64,000 nt of DNA from Muscardinus avellanarius (lineage: Eukaryota > Chordata > Mammalia > Rodentia > Gliridae). Position 1 is the first letter of the stretch, and each line of letters begins with the position of its first letter. The notes beneath the pieces were generated by a model, which searched no databases, was not told the origin of the DNA, and saw only the letters and a program-made list of their open reading frames with translations. Positions 22,610 through 33,571 of this stretch are shown here, one piece after another. Where the stretch lies: assembly GCA_963383645.1 (NCBI GenBank), contig OY726559.1, positions 119,435,405 to 119,499,404 on the forward strand. Direction: 5' to 3'. Made by a program: the position numbers and the translations under genes.

Positions 22610-22745
22610 TACAACTCACTGAAGTAGGTGCTATTACACACTATATGCACAGAGGAGAAAACTGAGGAACAGAGAGAGCAGGCAACCTGGAGTAGAACCC
22701 AGCAGATGGGTCCAGCACCCATGGTCCACACCCTGTTGCCTCAAT
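22610..22745 (-). mobile_element. MIR remnant
   Basis: Antisense MIR-like core (GAGGAGAAAACTGAGGAACAGAGAG ... GAACCCAGCAG pattern). The same remnant is in the inverted copy at about 60745-60880. Confidence 0.55.
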
Positions 22746-23902
22746 GGGCTGCTGTGAGATATCTTTTCTTTCTAACTTCAAAAATATTCCCTGTAATTAT
22801 GGTACAAGGTTAATAAAAATACAATTTTCCCTTCCCTCAAATTCATCCCTTGATTTTTATCAGGCTGTAATTTTTACTATTTTTCTGTAAATTTTTTGGA
22901 TTAAAAAAATCCATCAGTAAACTTCAAGGGCAAAACTTGTAGGTGAATGAGAGAAATTCAGGCTCAGAGATGGCAGAATTTCTATTAATTGTGCTGATTT
23001 CCCTGTGGCCCTGTTCCCAGGACTTCTAGTATTTGCAGTTCACCATCCTCAACAGGCCAATGGACTCTATATAAGAGGCTGGAGGTGGACAAGGAGGGAT
23101 TCCTGCAGAGTGCCTTGGGTTCTACTGGGGGTAATGGTCTTTTCCCGTGTATCTCCATTCTCAATTTAGCTTCACGTCTCATAGCTTCATTTGGACTTAC
23201 TGGCAGTTCTGTGTCCCTGAAGGTCCACAGTCCCATGAGAGACACAGAAGGGCTAAAGATTATCTGATGTCCCACAAACACCAAGCACTTCACTGCAGAG
23301 TATCAGAGGACATTTTTAGGCTCATAAGTGGAGCCTGTGTCCCAAAAAGCAGAACTCACTCCTCACCAACATACGCCCTGTTCTCTCTTCTGGATGTCAC
23401 AGTTTCAGGTAAAACTGAGCACACTGCTCTTCAGTTCTTTTAAAAAAGGTATAGTGTGCAATCACCACATTTTCCCTAGCAGAGCTAGCACAATGCTGTG
23501 CCAATTAGAGTACTACAGAAGTATGAAGATCATTAGTTCCAGAGATTTTTATGCAATGAGGATATTACATGTGTATAGGATGTGATATGGTACGCAGAGG
23601 ATTTTAGGGGTTGACCTATACTTGAGAAAAATCAGTGATTCCTTGCATGAACAGAAATTTGTAACCAGGATTATAATCCTATTCACACTGCACTGCACTG
23701 TAAAGTAGAAATTACCAGATTTCTTAGGATCATTTTTTAATCCTCAGCAAAAAGAAGATAAAATATGAACTTCTGTTTCTAGGAATTTGGTCAGCATTAA
23801 ATTTATTTTGATGAATAAAAGAAAAACCTTTGGAGAGAATTTTCTTAGATATTAACCCATAATCATCCAACACTTTGGTGACATTGAACCTATTATACTT
23901 AC

Positions 23903-24109
23903 TGTATTTCTGCAGCTCCTTGGCCAGGGAGAAGACAGTAGCCTCAGATATAAGGAATTTCTCTTTGAGGTCTAGAAACTGCTCTTTCCACTCTTCAATC
24001 TCACAGTAAAGCTGGGCGACTAAGGAGTTCATGTCTGCCTTTGTATCAGGCAAAATGCTGAGAGATTCTGCCGTGATGACGTCTGTAGCAGGAGAGGTAG
24101 AGCTGGGGA
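23903..24109 (-). CDS. NBPF-type coiled-coil exon CC1
   Basis: A 207-bp exon, acceptor TTCTTTTCCACAG and donor AAATACA|GTAAGTAT. It reads PSSTSPATDVITAESLSILP, then DTKADMNSLVAQLYCEIEEW, KEQFLDLKEKFLISEATVFS and LAKELQKY. This matches NBPF ...PGPTSSATNVSMVVSAGPLS..KAEMNILEINEKLRPQLAE..QQFRNLKEKCF.TQLAGFLANRQ.KYK. It is the most 5' recognisable exon. The region 23790-25110 around it matches 4090-5940 around CC1'. It joins CC2 in frame. Confidence 0.8.
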
Positions 24110-24764
24110 CTGTGGAAAAGAAACCCAAATACCAGAGGGGTACACAACATAGAAAATCACATAGGTTTCACTGCAACTATGGGATGAAAACAGCTGTAAT
24201 TATCTTACTTACTGTTCACAAAAGTTGATGAACACAACCACAACACTGAAAAGTCTGAACCCCCAAGACAGTGATCAAAACGTCAGGGCTCAGAGCTGAG
24301 GGCTTTGCCCACACCTCTGATTCAAACGTGAGGCAAGTAGGGCTCAGTGCGCTTGGCAACAGAAGTTGCAGTAACAGAAGTTGAGGTGGGGGATGGTCAC
24401 AGAATGTGGGGAACCTCAGCCTTCTGGTCTCCTCAGACAGGCTGATACACAGGACCCCTGATCTATTGGGAAGGTCACCAGTGATGAGAACCTCTCACTC
24501 AACCACAGTCCCATTAGTTGAGGACCTTGTGAATGACTACATCACCAGCCTCTCTTTCCCCCTAAAAACCAAGCGTATTTCTCATTGTTTATTCTCCCAT
24601 ATGCAGAGTCTTCAAAGCAGAAGTAGTTTCCCAACAAATTATTTTCTATTCTCTTTAGGCCTGTCCAGAAATCATCTCACTGTTTCTATAACAGTAGATT
24701 CATAGCTTTTCCTCAAACAAAAACTGGAAAAGTTTTCAGGTGGCAAATTTCTATCATAGCTGGC

Positions 24765-24905
24765 ATGCGGGCTCATGCCTCCTATAATCCCAGCACATGG
24801 AGGCTGAGACAGGATGATCTCAAGTATGAGGTCAGCCTCAGCAAGTTAGGGTGGCTCTCATCAACTTAAGAGGCAGAATGCCTCTGCTTTCAATTTATAG
24901 TACTT
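24765..24905 (+). mobile_element. SINE, partial
   Basis: Sense copy with GCGGGCTCATGCCTCCTATAATCCCAGC and the ID-like fragment AGAGGCAGAATGCCTC. Confidence 0.6.
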
Positions 24906-25139
24906 CAAAAAAGATGGCCATGATGTACTTTCCACATTATTCCTAAAGTATAGAACAATATATATCATGCACAATAAATAATCGGTGCTTTTATTTTTCT
25001 GCTTTTATCAATATTATTCTTGCTACCTTTATTTTTATTGGCTTATTTTGTCTCACTGGGGCATCTGTTGGCTTTTCACTTAACCCAAGTCAAGTTCAAT
25101 ATCATGAACTCTTACCCTCCTCTATGTTGGCCTGTTTTG

Positions 25140-25333
25140 TTTGGGTGGGGAGTTTGTGCCAGGAATTGAACCAAGAGTCTCCCCACATCTGAGCAATACC
25201 ATCAGCCCTAAGATTTATCTCTAATTTTAAAACAGGGTCTCACTAAATGCCAGAGGCTGGCCTCCAACCTGCCATTTTCCTCTCAGCCTCCCAAATACTC
25301 AGATTACAGGCATACACTACCACTACAGGCTTT
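25140..25333 (-). mobile_element. Dimeric SINE, old
   Basis: Antisense diverged copy, GGAATTGAACCAAGAGTC to ACACTACCACTACAGGC. Confidence 0.6.
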
Positions 25334-25447
25334 GTTTTTCGTTTTGTAAATGTTACCAAGCACTACATTTTATAGTTTTTACTTGGAGATTTAATTCTAG
25401 CAACACAGAGCTATTTTTAAGGTCAATGTGATTAAAATTGTTTATAA

Positions 25448-25860
25448 ACTGGGTGTGGTAGCTCATCCTTATAATCCCAGCACTTGGGAGGCTGAGACAG
25501 GAGGATTGCACAGGTTTGAAGCCAGCCTCAGTTACTTAGTGAGGCACTCAGCAACTTCTTGAGACTGTTTTTATTTAATTATTTTTATTTTGGGGGGTGT
25601 TACTGGGGTTCCTGGAAGCCCTTCTACCTTCGGGCTACACTCGCAGACCTATTATATTTTTGGAAACAGGTTCTCTTAAGCCAGCATGGCTATCTTCGAA
25701 CCTGTGTTATCCTCCTGTCTCTGCCTCCCAAGCGCAGGGATTACAAGTGTGCTTCACCACACCTGGCTGAGACCCTGTTTTTAAATAAAATATAAACATA
25801 TGTTTGGGAGTATAGCCTGGATGTAGAAAAGCCCCTGGGTTCCCCCAGTACCACAAAAAA
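25448..25860 (+). mobile_element. SINE interrupted by another SINE
   Basis: Sense head (ACTGGGTGTGGTAGCTCATCC) to about 25568 and tail from about 25769 (GAGACCCTGTTTTTAAATAAA...CCCAGTACCAC) flank an antisense SINE. Confidence 0.8.
25592..25768 (-). mobile_element. Young short-variant SINE nested in a SINE
   Basis: Antisense copy GTTACTGGGGTTCCTGGAAGCC to CACCACACCTGGC. The flanks GAGACTGTTTTTATTTAA and GAGACCCTGTTTTTAAATAAA look like a target-site duplication. Confidence 0.85.
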
Positions 25861-25949
25861 TTGGTTTATGTACATAAACTTTAGTACATGTAATGACCAC
25901 CTATTTGAGGAATAGTTTCAAATATGCTGTATATGTAATTATATTTTTT

Positions 25950-26035
25950 TCTTTTAAATTTTTTATTGGTGCATTTTATTCATACAACATATTGCGTAAA
26001 AAACTTGTGTGTACAAACATGTACTCATCACTGAT
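25950..26035 (-). mobile_element. Short L1 3' terminus
   Basis: Antisense of the last about 85 bp of the L1 3' UTR (TTTTATTGGTGCATTTTATTC ... TGTACTCATCACTGATT). Confidence 0.7.
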
Positions 26036-26049
26036 TTATTTACTTCAAT

Positions 26050-26565
26050 TCAACCATATCTTAACACAGGGCCTGTTATGTTATGAAGTATTTCTAGGTT
26101 TATCAGTGTGAGATTTCTGAATGCGGTGGACTCGTTGAATTTCACTAATAGAACTTGGAGAGGTCAAGGTCACGAGTGTGGGGCTCTGGTGGTCCAGGAT
26201 GTCCACGTCTAGTGGGATCCAGTGACAGGGAAGCTGAGGTTGTGATGAGAGGGGCAGGCAGGCAGAGGAGGCCTATTCCCCAGATCACCTCCACACTCTT
26301 TCATCCTCACCCAGGACACATCTGAGACTTCAACAGAGACATCCATATGGAGGTCCACGTCCAATTCTTTTTAGGTTTACTCCCTAGACTCACCTGAGCT
26401 TGGTGTGCAACACGTGATCACGAACCAATGAAGATGCAAGTCAAAGTGAAAGGAGGAGGATTGCACCAACCACTTTTGAAAGCTGGCCTCTCACCACTCG
26501 TCTTCCAGTTATACTGTGTAATGATACTGTTTCTGAGATTTAGATAATGCTCTTATGAAATTAGG
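26050..26565. other. No recognised content
   Basis: Unique-looking sequence with no long open frame and no recognisable repeat. Confidence 0.4.
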
Positions 26566-26570
26566 AAAGG

Positions 26571-26780
26571 CAGCTAGGCATGGTGACACACGCTATTAAT
26601 ACCAGCTTTTGGGAGGCTGAGATATGAGGATCACAGTTCACAGGCAACCTCCTCTACTTAGTGAGGCACTCTGCAAATAGTGAGACCCTGTTTCAAAATA
26701 AAAAGAATAAAAAATAGGGTGGGGATGTAACTCAGAGGTAGAATGCCCCTGGCTTCCATCCCCAATACTGCCAAAAAAAA
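26571..26780 (+). mobile_element. Dimeric B1/ID-type SINE
   Basis: Sense copy AGCTAGGCATGGTGACACACG to CCATCCCCAATACTGCC plus A-tail. Confidence 0.8.
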
Positions 26781-26912
26781 AAAAAAATAGGAAAGGCAAC
26801 ATTTCCCAGGAACACACAGGAAAAATTGGGTATAGAATGCTTGTTGATCCTAAACTATGTATTGTGTGTTGACGTGCTCCATTATTTATACTTTGTGTGT
26901 GTGTGTTTGTGT

Positions 26913-27105
26913 TTGCAGTACTGGGGATTAAACCCAGGAACATTTTTCCTTCTACTTACCCCCACAGCCCTCATTTTTATTCATTATTTGAAGCAGAGTG
27001 TCGCTAAGTTGCAGAGGGTCTCACAAGTTGCTGAAGCTGGTCTATAATCCTCCAGTCTCAGCCTTCCAAGTACTGGAATTCCAAGCATGCACCAACACAC
27101 CCGGA
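26913..27105 (-). mobile_element. Dimeric B1/ID-type SINE, old
   Basis: Antisense copy GTACTGGGGATTAAACCCAGG to CACCAACACACCCGG. Confidence 0.75.
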
Positions 27106-27242
27106 TGCTTTTTGATTTATTGTCACAGAATAATTCTACATCATATCGAGTTTCAAAATGAAAAACACAGTACTTGATATATTACCCTTCAACAGGTAAC
27201 CTGCCTACCCCAGTCCCCATTCCTGCTTCCTACTTCGCCATA

Positions 27243-27245
<3 letters not shown>

Positions 27246-27296
<51 letters not shown>
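27246..27296. repeat. (TG)n microsatellite
   Basis: About 25 TG units directly before a SINE. Confidence 0.92.
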
Positions 27297-27298
<2 letters not shown>

Positions 27299-27496
27299 CA
27301 AGGATGGAACCCAGGGGCATTCTACATCCAAGCTACACTCCCATCGCTGCTTTTTAGTCTTTTTTATTTTGAAACAGGGTCTCACTGAGTTGCCAAGAGC
27401 CTTGCAATGTATCTGAGGCTGCCTGCAAACCTCGATCCTCCAGTCTCTGCCTCCTGAATGCTGGGATTACAAGCGCGCACTACCACACCCTGCTAG
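27297..27496 (-). mobile_element. Dimeric B1/ID-type SINE
   Basis: Antisense copy CAAGGATGGAACCCAGGGGC to GCGCGCACTACCACACCCTGC. Confidence 0.75.
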
Positions 27497-27807
27497 CAGG
27501 TACTATTAACTGCAATAAAACTTCTCTCACTTGGATACAATTAACCCCAGTTATGGATCCAATTCCACTTGAGTCACATTCTGATCAGGATCCTGTCCTT
27601 GTTGGAGATTCCCTGCTTTATCATGCATTACGCAGGCATTTCCAGTCCTTCTCCGCGTGACTTCTGTTGATTCTGCAACTATCTAAGATGTAAAATGGAA
27701 TACATGAAGGGGACCCATGCTAAGTATCTGATAATCCTCAACTGTGGGACAACCTTTGAAAGAGATTTCCAGATTTCATTTGTCTCAAATAAGTGTGTTT
27801 TCTCTAT

Positions 27808-28000
27808 GTGTATGGTACTGGGATTGAACCCAAGGGTATTCTGACTCTGAGCTATACCTCTAGTCTTGTTATTAACATTATTAAATAGAGTCTTGCTAAG
27901 TTGGTGACAATCTCCCTGCATTGCAAAGGCGGTCCTGGAAGCCAAAGTCCTCCTGTTTCAGCCTCCTAAGTAATGGGGATTTGGTGTACACCCCCACACC
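27808..28000 (-). mobile_element. Dimeric SINE, old, partial
   Basis: Antisense copy starting TATGGTACTGGGATTGAACCC. Its B1 half decays before 28000. Confidence 0.65.
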
Positions 28001-28347
28001 CTCCTCCCCAAAATCTTTAGCAGGCAAAGTCCACTATTGTCTTGGTTCTTCACTGCCATCTTCCCTTTCATCAGGTGGCCTTCCCATGTCTGCTACTGAT
28101 GTTCTCACCAAGTGAGAAGGCTGGCTGCATTTGGAACAGACATTTAAGCTTCCTTCAGTCAGCCCTGGTGCACCCTTGCTCTGCATTGCCCAGTGGAAAC
28201 AAAAGGGTGCTTTACCCATAGGAGCTCAGCAGAGGCATTCATTGTGCTTAACTGATTTAGAATCCAAAGTCTCTAGACAAGCAGAGGTTTTCTATGTAAG
28301 GATAAATTAAAAGGAGCAAAGCAGCCTGTTAGCTAATTCATTCATAT

Positions 28348-28361
28348 TCTCTCTCTTTCTT

Positions 28362-28415
<54 letters not shown>

Positions 28416-28530
28416 CCCCGTCCCTCCCTCCCTCCCTCTATCCCTCCCTCCCTCCCTCGCTCCCTTGCTCCCTTCCTCCCTTGCTCCCTCCTTTCCTTCC
28501 TTCCTTGCTTCCTTCCTTTCCTTCTTTCTT
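28348..28530. repeat. (CT)n/(CCCT)n/(CTTC)n pyrimidine tract
   Basis: About 30 CT units followed by CCCT and CTTC/CTTTC variants, a composite microsatellite and strongly polypyrimidine on the plus strand. Confidence 0.92.
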
Positions 28531-28745
28531 GTGCACTGTAGTCATATATCTTAATGGGGTACAAGATGGTAGAGCATACATGCACACATCACTTATTTAG
28601 CCCTTCCCCAAGTCCCACCTCATTCACTCTCCTCTTCCTCCTTCTCAAAATGTTTGGCTTAGCTATTGACTTTGATATGCTTATGAATGTACATCGTGAA
28701 CATTAGGGAATTTCCCTCTTTCACCTCCAAACCCCCTCAGTTAGG
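28530..28745 (-). mobile_element. L1 3' UTR fragment
   Basis: Antisense 3' terminus with CATCTTAATGGGGTACAAGATG-like and TTGACTTTGATATGCTTATG motifs. Confidence 0.7.
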
Positions 28746-28749
28746 TCAC

Positions 28750-29965
28750 AAAAAATCACTGTATATTTACCACTTGGATATCAGAAAGCCAAGATTTTAG
28801 CTCCTACCCTCCTACCTTTTGACTGTAAGTATGAAAATTGCTTAAATTCTTCCCACCCTATATATGTGAAATGTGAGTATTAAACATCAGAAATTACAAT
28901 TTTAGAAATACGGCCTATATTTAATTTCTTTTCATCTGGTAAAGAACAGTAAAGTCTGGAAAGAATTTATGAGACAGCAGAGAACATCATGATAATTTTG
29001 TGCAATAATTTGTAATTCTTCCTAACTTGACTCTTTTTTCTCCAGCTCTCCAGAACATGGCCAATGACTACTGATATCATCAGTTTCATCTTCAGACCCT
29101 GGCAGTGTGGACTGTTCTGAGCCAATCTGGAGCCCAGCTGTTGGCAACATTCTGAGAGGATAGGAATCATTATCCCCAGACAGACAGGCCATCCAGCTTT
29201 TGAAACAAACAAAGGGAGGATAAACATGGCCATGGGTGTTAGCCCACACAGCACTGGCTACTTCCATCAGCAAACCTACTGCCACTTTCCAGGCCTAACT
29301 GGTTCCCAAACTGAGAGCCCTGTGGATGCTGGGTAATGCTATATTCTTCTCACTATAATTTAACTCCAAACTGATGACTAAGCACTGAGGAGCCCTTCAT
29401 CAGTCTTCATTCAAAGATCGCATGAAAGTAGCAGCAAATCTGCAATCACCTCAACTCTGTTCCTGCCCCAATGTCTTGTCAGGGATGCTCGGCTTTCTCC
29501 TAGGATGCAACAAATCCCCTCCTGAGACAGAGGCCTGTCCCATAGCATCAGTGGCTTATGACCTTTCACTGTGGGAGCTCTGATGACAATTGGACTGTTT
29601 TCAGGAACCATACCCATGAGTCGCTTTGTCATTTGGAACAAATGTCTTTGACTTGAGCACCCATATTCTGTGCTGCCCCAGACCCAGTGGAGGCAAACTA
29701 TGCTTATTAAACTGTGCTTCCTCTCACTGCTTGTTTCTTCGTGGAAATACCCTTGATATCTGATGTCCAAGATTTTAATACAGCTTAAGGTAAATGAAGC
29801 ATTTTAGCAAATATGAGAGATATATGGTGTGGAAGACTCCCACAACTCAAAATGTGAAAGGACAGCATAATCTATCCAAATAAAGCAGATCCATTTAAGG
29901 TACCAATGGCTATTTTCAACTTCTTCAAGCATAATATATTCATTCTATGTACTTCTTCGTACATC
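28750..29965. other. No recognised gene
   Basis: Unique-looking sequence. A 119-codon minus-strand open frame at 29411-29770 resembles no family I know, and its start is arbitrary. AT-rich ends and a GCTTATTAAACTGTGCTTCC phrase are LTR-like but not convincing. Confidence 0.35.
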
Positions 29966-29979
29966 AAATATGAGTACAG

Positions 29980-30420
29980 CTCTAACTTCCCCTGAATTCC
30001 CTCTGAAATCAAGGGCAGGGCCTTATGGATCTATCCACAAGACCTCTCATGGAGTTGCTACTTGCAAGCACTATAATCAAGCTCCAAGTCCACCCTGTAG
30101 ATCTCTTTGGCCAGAAGATGCACACAGTCACTGTGCAGCAGATTCCCTCCCAGTCCCCACTGCTCAGCCCCAGCTGCACCTTGAGGGGTGGATGCTTAGG
30201 CATTCCTCAGCATGAACCCAACTTACTCTTTTCTAACCTCTTTGGTTTCCACCTGCTTCACCATTACCTGGTCCTTTTCAAATGTTTACAACCTCCCAAT
30301 CTGCTGGATCTTTCTTCCATCTGCTCCTTCTTTTATGGATTCTCATGATGGGGATACTCAGGTATTGTTCTGAGAACTTGACATTTGGTGAGTAACTCAT
30401 GGAATCACTACACAGGTTCA
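29980..30420 (+). repeat. Inverted-duplication block B (left copy)
   Basis: Pairs with 58440-58925 in reverse complement, for example CTCTTTGG...CCACCT.CTTCACCATTAC in both. It contains no recognisable exon. Confidence 0.7.
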
Positions 30421-30429
30421 TAGCACCTG

Positions 30430-30690
30430 ATGGAGACACCAACACCTCTTACTCAGGTTTCTGCCATACCTCTCCTGGTACACATGAAAACAACCCCAGG
30501 GTCCCTTGAGATGCTCCAGGAACCAAGGCAGCTCTCCTCTGATGGACATGCATCTCCATGGCCTCCTTTCTCTCCGATTCAACTTTTCCTTTGCCACAAA
30601 AAGCAAGAGCAGTAACTGACAGACTTAAGGATCTTGTGAGGACCATCCCAAGAAGTGTTTTCTTCTACCCCATCATGGTGATGCACACCT
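30430..30690 (+). repeat. Inverted-duplication block C (left copy)
   Basis: Reverse-complement match to 52010-52270; shared phrases include CCTGGTACACATGAAAA and GATTCAACTTTTCCTTTGCC. One of the clearest pairs in the duplication. Confidence 0.8.
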
Positions 30691-30866
30691 GCAATCCCAC
30701 TACTTGGGATGCTGAGAGGGGAGAATTGCATGTTCATGCCAGACTCGCTAAGTTAGTAAACAGCCTAGTGATACCTGTTTCCAAACCAAAACTAAAGAAA
30801 GGGGAGGGGAGTAGCACAGAGATCCCTGGGTTTAAGTACCATAAAGAAAAGAACCCTGACTTTTTC
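30672..30866 (+). mobile_element. SINE, diverged, sense
   Basis: Begins CATGGTGATGCACACCTGCAATCC. The counterpart SINE in the other arm (51818-52022) sits at the mirrored position, so it predates the inverted duplication. Confidence 0.7.
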
Positions 30867-31224
30867 TAAGGTTTCACCGGAATAAATTCCTGCCCTCTTA
30901 CACTAGCAAAAGAGGATTCCAGAAGACATTACTGCCCATGCTAGTAATGGTGGAACTAGACTGCAACCTCTAGATCCCCATGTGTAGTCTCTCTCTTGGT
31001 CCCCAAGATCTTCCCTTCCTGAGGTCTCTGCTCTCTCCACGGACCATAGAAACTCTCCCACCATTTTCCTGCCCTCCCTTTATCCCAGTGGGCAATCTGC
31101 AGTGCATTTCCATCACAACTTACCTTCTGGGAGGACAAAGAGCCCAATACCCCTGCAAGACATTTTGTGACAATCTAAAACTCTCTGGATGTAAATTTCT
31201 GAATTTCTGAAAAAAATGTCAGAC

Positions 31225-32490
31225 ATATCATTAACCAACTTTAGCAGTTTATTTTAAAATAACAAAATGTAGAGCAGAGAACTGGATTCTCCTTAAAGAG
31301 GACACTGGTTCAACAGTGTAACACCGAAGCACAGGTAAAACTTGCTCAACAAGACCCCAAAGGCACAGGAAACTAAAAGGCAGATCAATATGTGGGATTG
31401 CATGAAACTCAAGAGCTTCTGTACAGCAAAGGAAAATATCAAGAACATCAAGCATGAGCCAACAGAATGAAAGAAGGTTTTTTGCCACCTACTCTTCCAA
31501 TAGAGAACTAATATCTAGAATATAGAGAGAACTCAAGAAACTCAGCACTAAAAAAGCAAATAACCCAATAAAAATGGGCAAGTGAACTAGAATCTTCATG
31601 AAAGAAGAAATTCAAATGGCAAAAAACGCATAAAAGTGCTCAACATCATTAATAATCAGAGAAACGCAAATCAAAACTACCCTGAAATTTCACCTTACTC
31701 CAACTAGAATGGCAATAGTTTAAAACACAAACAACAACAAATGCTGGTGAGGATGTGGAGAAGTGGGAACAATAACATATTGTTGGTGGCACTGAAAATT
31801 AGTGCAACCACTTTGGAAAACGGTATGGAGGACCCTCAGAAGAATGGGAATGAACTTACCATCTGATCCAGCAATATCACTTCTGGTTTTCTGCCCAAAA
31901 GAATGGAAACCAAACTACCAAACTAATGACTATGGATCTATGTTCAGAGCTACACAATTCACAATTGCCAAACTATGGAACCAGCCAAGATGTTCATCAA
32001 AAGATGATGGATTACAAAACTGTGGCATATGTACACAATGGAATTTTACTCAGCCATAAAGAAAAACACAATTACCGCATTTACAGGGAAATGGATGGAA
32101 TGGGAGAACATTTTGCTAAGTGAGATTAGTCAGTAACAAAAAATACAAAATCAGATGCTCTTCCTAAAATCCAAAAGCTAGGCAGAAAAGGGGCCACAGG
32201 AGGAACTTTAGATGAAGAAGGAGATACTATGGATAAGCAAATAAGGTGACCTAACTGAGAGGGTGGCAGAAGGGAAGAGGGAAATTCTCTGTTTTCATGA
32301 TGAAAATAACAAACATATCAAAGTCAATCACTAAGGGAAACATGAGAAGGAGGAAGGGGAGGGAATGGGGCAGGAATTGGGTAAGGGCTAATTGGGTGAT
32401 GTGTGCATATATGCCTCTACCATCTTGTACTCCATTAATATGTATGATCCACCAAGAAAAAAAATGAAAATGCACCAAGAAAAAATTTAA
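31225..32490 (+). mobile_element. L1 3' part: ORF2 C-terminus plus 3' UTR
   Basis: Plus-strand 5'-truncated L1: ORF2 end with GGAAAACGGTATGGAGG and TGGAACCAGCCAAGATGTTC, stop-riddled, then the purine-rich 3' UTR (GAAGGGGAGGGAATGGGGC), CATCTTGTACTCCATTAATATG and an A-rich tail. It interrupts the left arm; no equivalent insertion lies at the mirrored position of the right arm. Confidence 0.9.
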
Positions 32491-32534
32491 AAAATAAGAA
32501 TCTCAGACAAGGAGCAAAATCGTAGATATGATCA

Positions 32535-32745
32535 CAAGTGGAATGTGATATTGCATGTCTGCATTCCCAGTACTTGGGAGGCTGAGACACAAAGATTACA
32601 AGTTCAAGGCCAGCCTCAGCAACTCATTAGTTTAGCAAAACCCTCAATCCAAATAAAGAACAAAAGGGGACTGGGAGTTGTGTGCTGGGAGCAAAGTGGT
32701 ACAGTGCCCCTGACTTTTAGTCTCAATACCAATATAAAAAAAAAC
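32535..32745 (+). mobile_element. Dimeric B1/ID-type SINE
   Basis: Sense copy from about ACAAGTGGAATGTGATATTGC to TCTCAATACCAATATAAAAAA. Confidence 0.7.
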
Positions 32746-32814
32746 AAACTAAATTTAAGCTCTTCCTTCTGCATCTGGCCTTAATGGAGTAACAGTCCTG
32801 ATTTACTCTCCTGT

Positions 32815-32955
32815 ATTGCTGGGGTGGTGGGGAATCGTGGGGATTGATCTAAGAAGCATTTTACCACCTTGCGATACTATCAGCTCCATTTTATTGTTTA
32901 GTATAAAACAAGCTCTAGCTAAGTTTGAGTGTCTTGCTAAGTTGCTGAGCTCATA
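32815..32955 (-). mobile_element. SINE fragment (ID-like half)
   Basis: Antisense GATTGATCTAAGAAGCATTTT and GTCTTGCTAAGTTGCTGAGC. The B1 half is missing. Confidence 0.55.
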
Positions 32956-33571
32956 ACTTTTAAGTAGAGAAAAGCAGGTGTGGCAGGGCTTCAATGCAAA
33001 GCAAGCACACATCATGCCCTCACGACACCAAGTGTCCAGCAGTGGGCCAGCCTCCAGGTGGCACACATTTACTTCACCAGCTGGACCCTAAATAGTCCAG
33101 GCACAGCACAGATTCTACAAAATATTGTCCAGACTCTCCCCTATTCTCCCACTTCCTCGCCCTCCCAGTACACCACTGCAGGTTCTTGTGCAATAGTGAG
33201 GTGGGTTAGAGACACAGGTGTCCCTGTCAGACTTTGTCTGGTCCCAGGAGCAAAGTTCCATCGATGGAGTTGGAAGAAGGGACTGAGTATGGCCAAGAGT
33301 TGAAGCCAAGGGATTAAGGGAGGAAGTATTTGAGGAGTCTTTTCACCCTGGTTGGGGTAGAGAGTGAGGCTGGGGCAGGCCACACCCAGCTCCACCACAC
33401 AGTCATGAAAAGATTGGTTCTGAGGTCAGCACTTCTGGCTTTGAGAACCACATCTATAATTGAGAAGATTCCACAATGCAAAGTTAGGAATTAGTGATGT
33501 CTTTCTTTCAGTTAGTTTTCTGTGATGATATTTCTATAAAGATCTGCAGAAATTAATTCTTGTTCACTTGA

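Larger units (their letters stand above)
1..24109 (-). other. NBPF/PDE4DIP-like Olduvai gene locus (tandemly duplicated, partial)
   Basis: Fourteen exon-like blocks on the minus strand make up this locus, each described separately. Seen: consistent exon lengths (207, 103, 215, 143/176, 52, 167/238 bp), AG acceptors and GT donors, open frames, and compatible phases across most neighbouring exons. Family knowledge: NBPF proteins carry N-terminal coiled-coil blocks (made of 103- and 215-bp exons, from memory) followed by Olduvai/DUF1220 domains, each encoded by a short (about 52 bp) and a long (about 173 bp) exon. PDE4DIP (myomegalin) carries related segments. Inference: a diverged NBPF-like gene or tandem gene pair extending past the left edge. 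No start codon, promoter or poly(A) site was identified. One long Olduvai exon is frameshifted, so a decaying locus cannot be excluded. Confidence 0.8.

Noticed and set aside
28307..28585. Lys/Arg/Glu-rich minus-strand open frame
   Set aside because: Translation of a (CT)n/(CCCT)n microsatellite.
29411..29770. 119-codon minus-strand open frame; also LTR-like phrases on the plus strand
   Set aside because: No family recognised, no conserved partner in the other arm, and no paired LTR termini, primer-binding site or polypurine tract seen.
31802..32123. Open frames that look like a conserved protein end (FTIAKLWNQPRC)
   Set aside because: This is the L1 ORF2 C-terminus, not a host gene; the same phrase recurs at 21358-21594.
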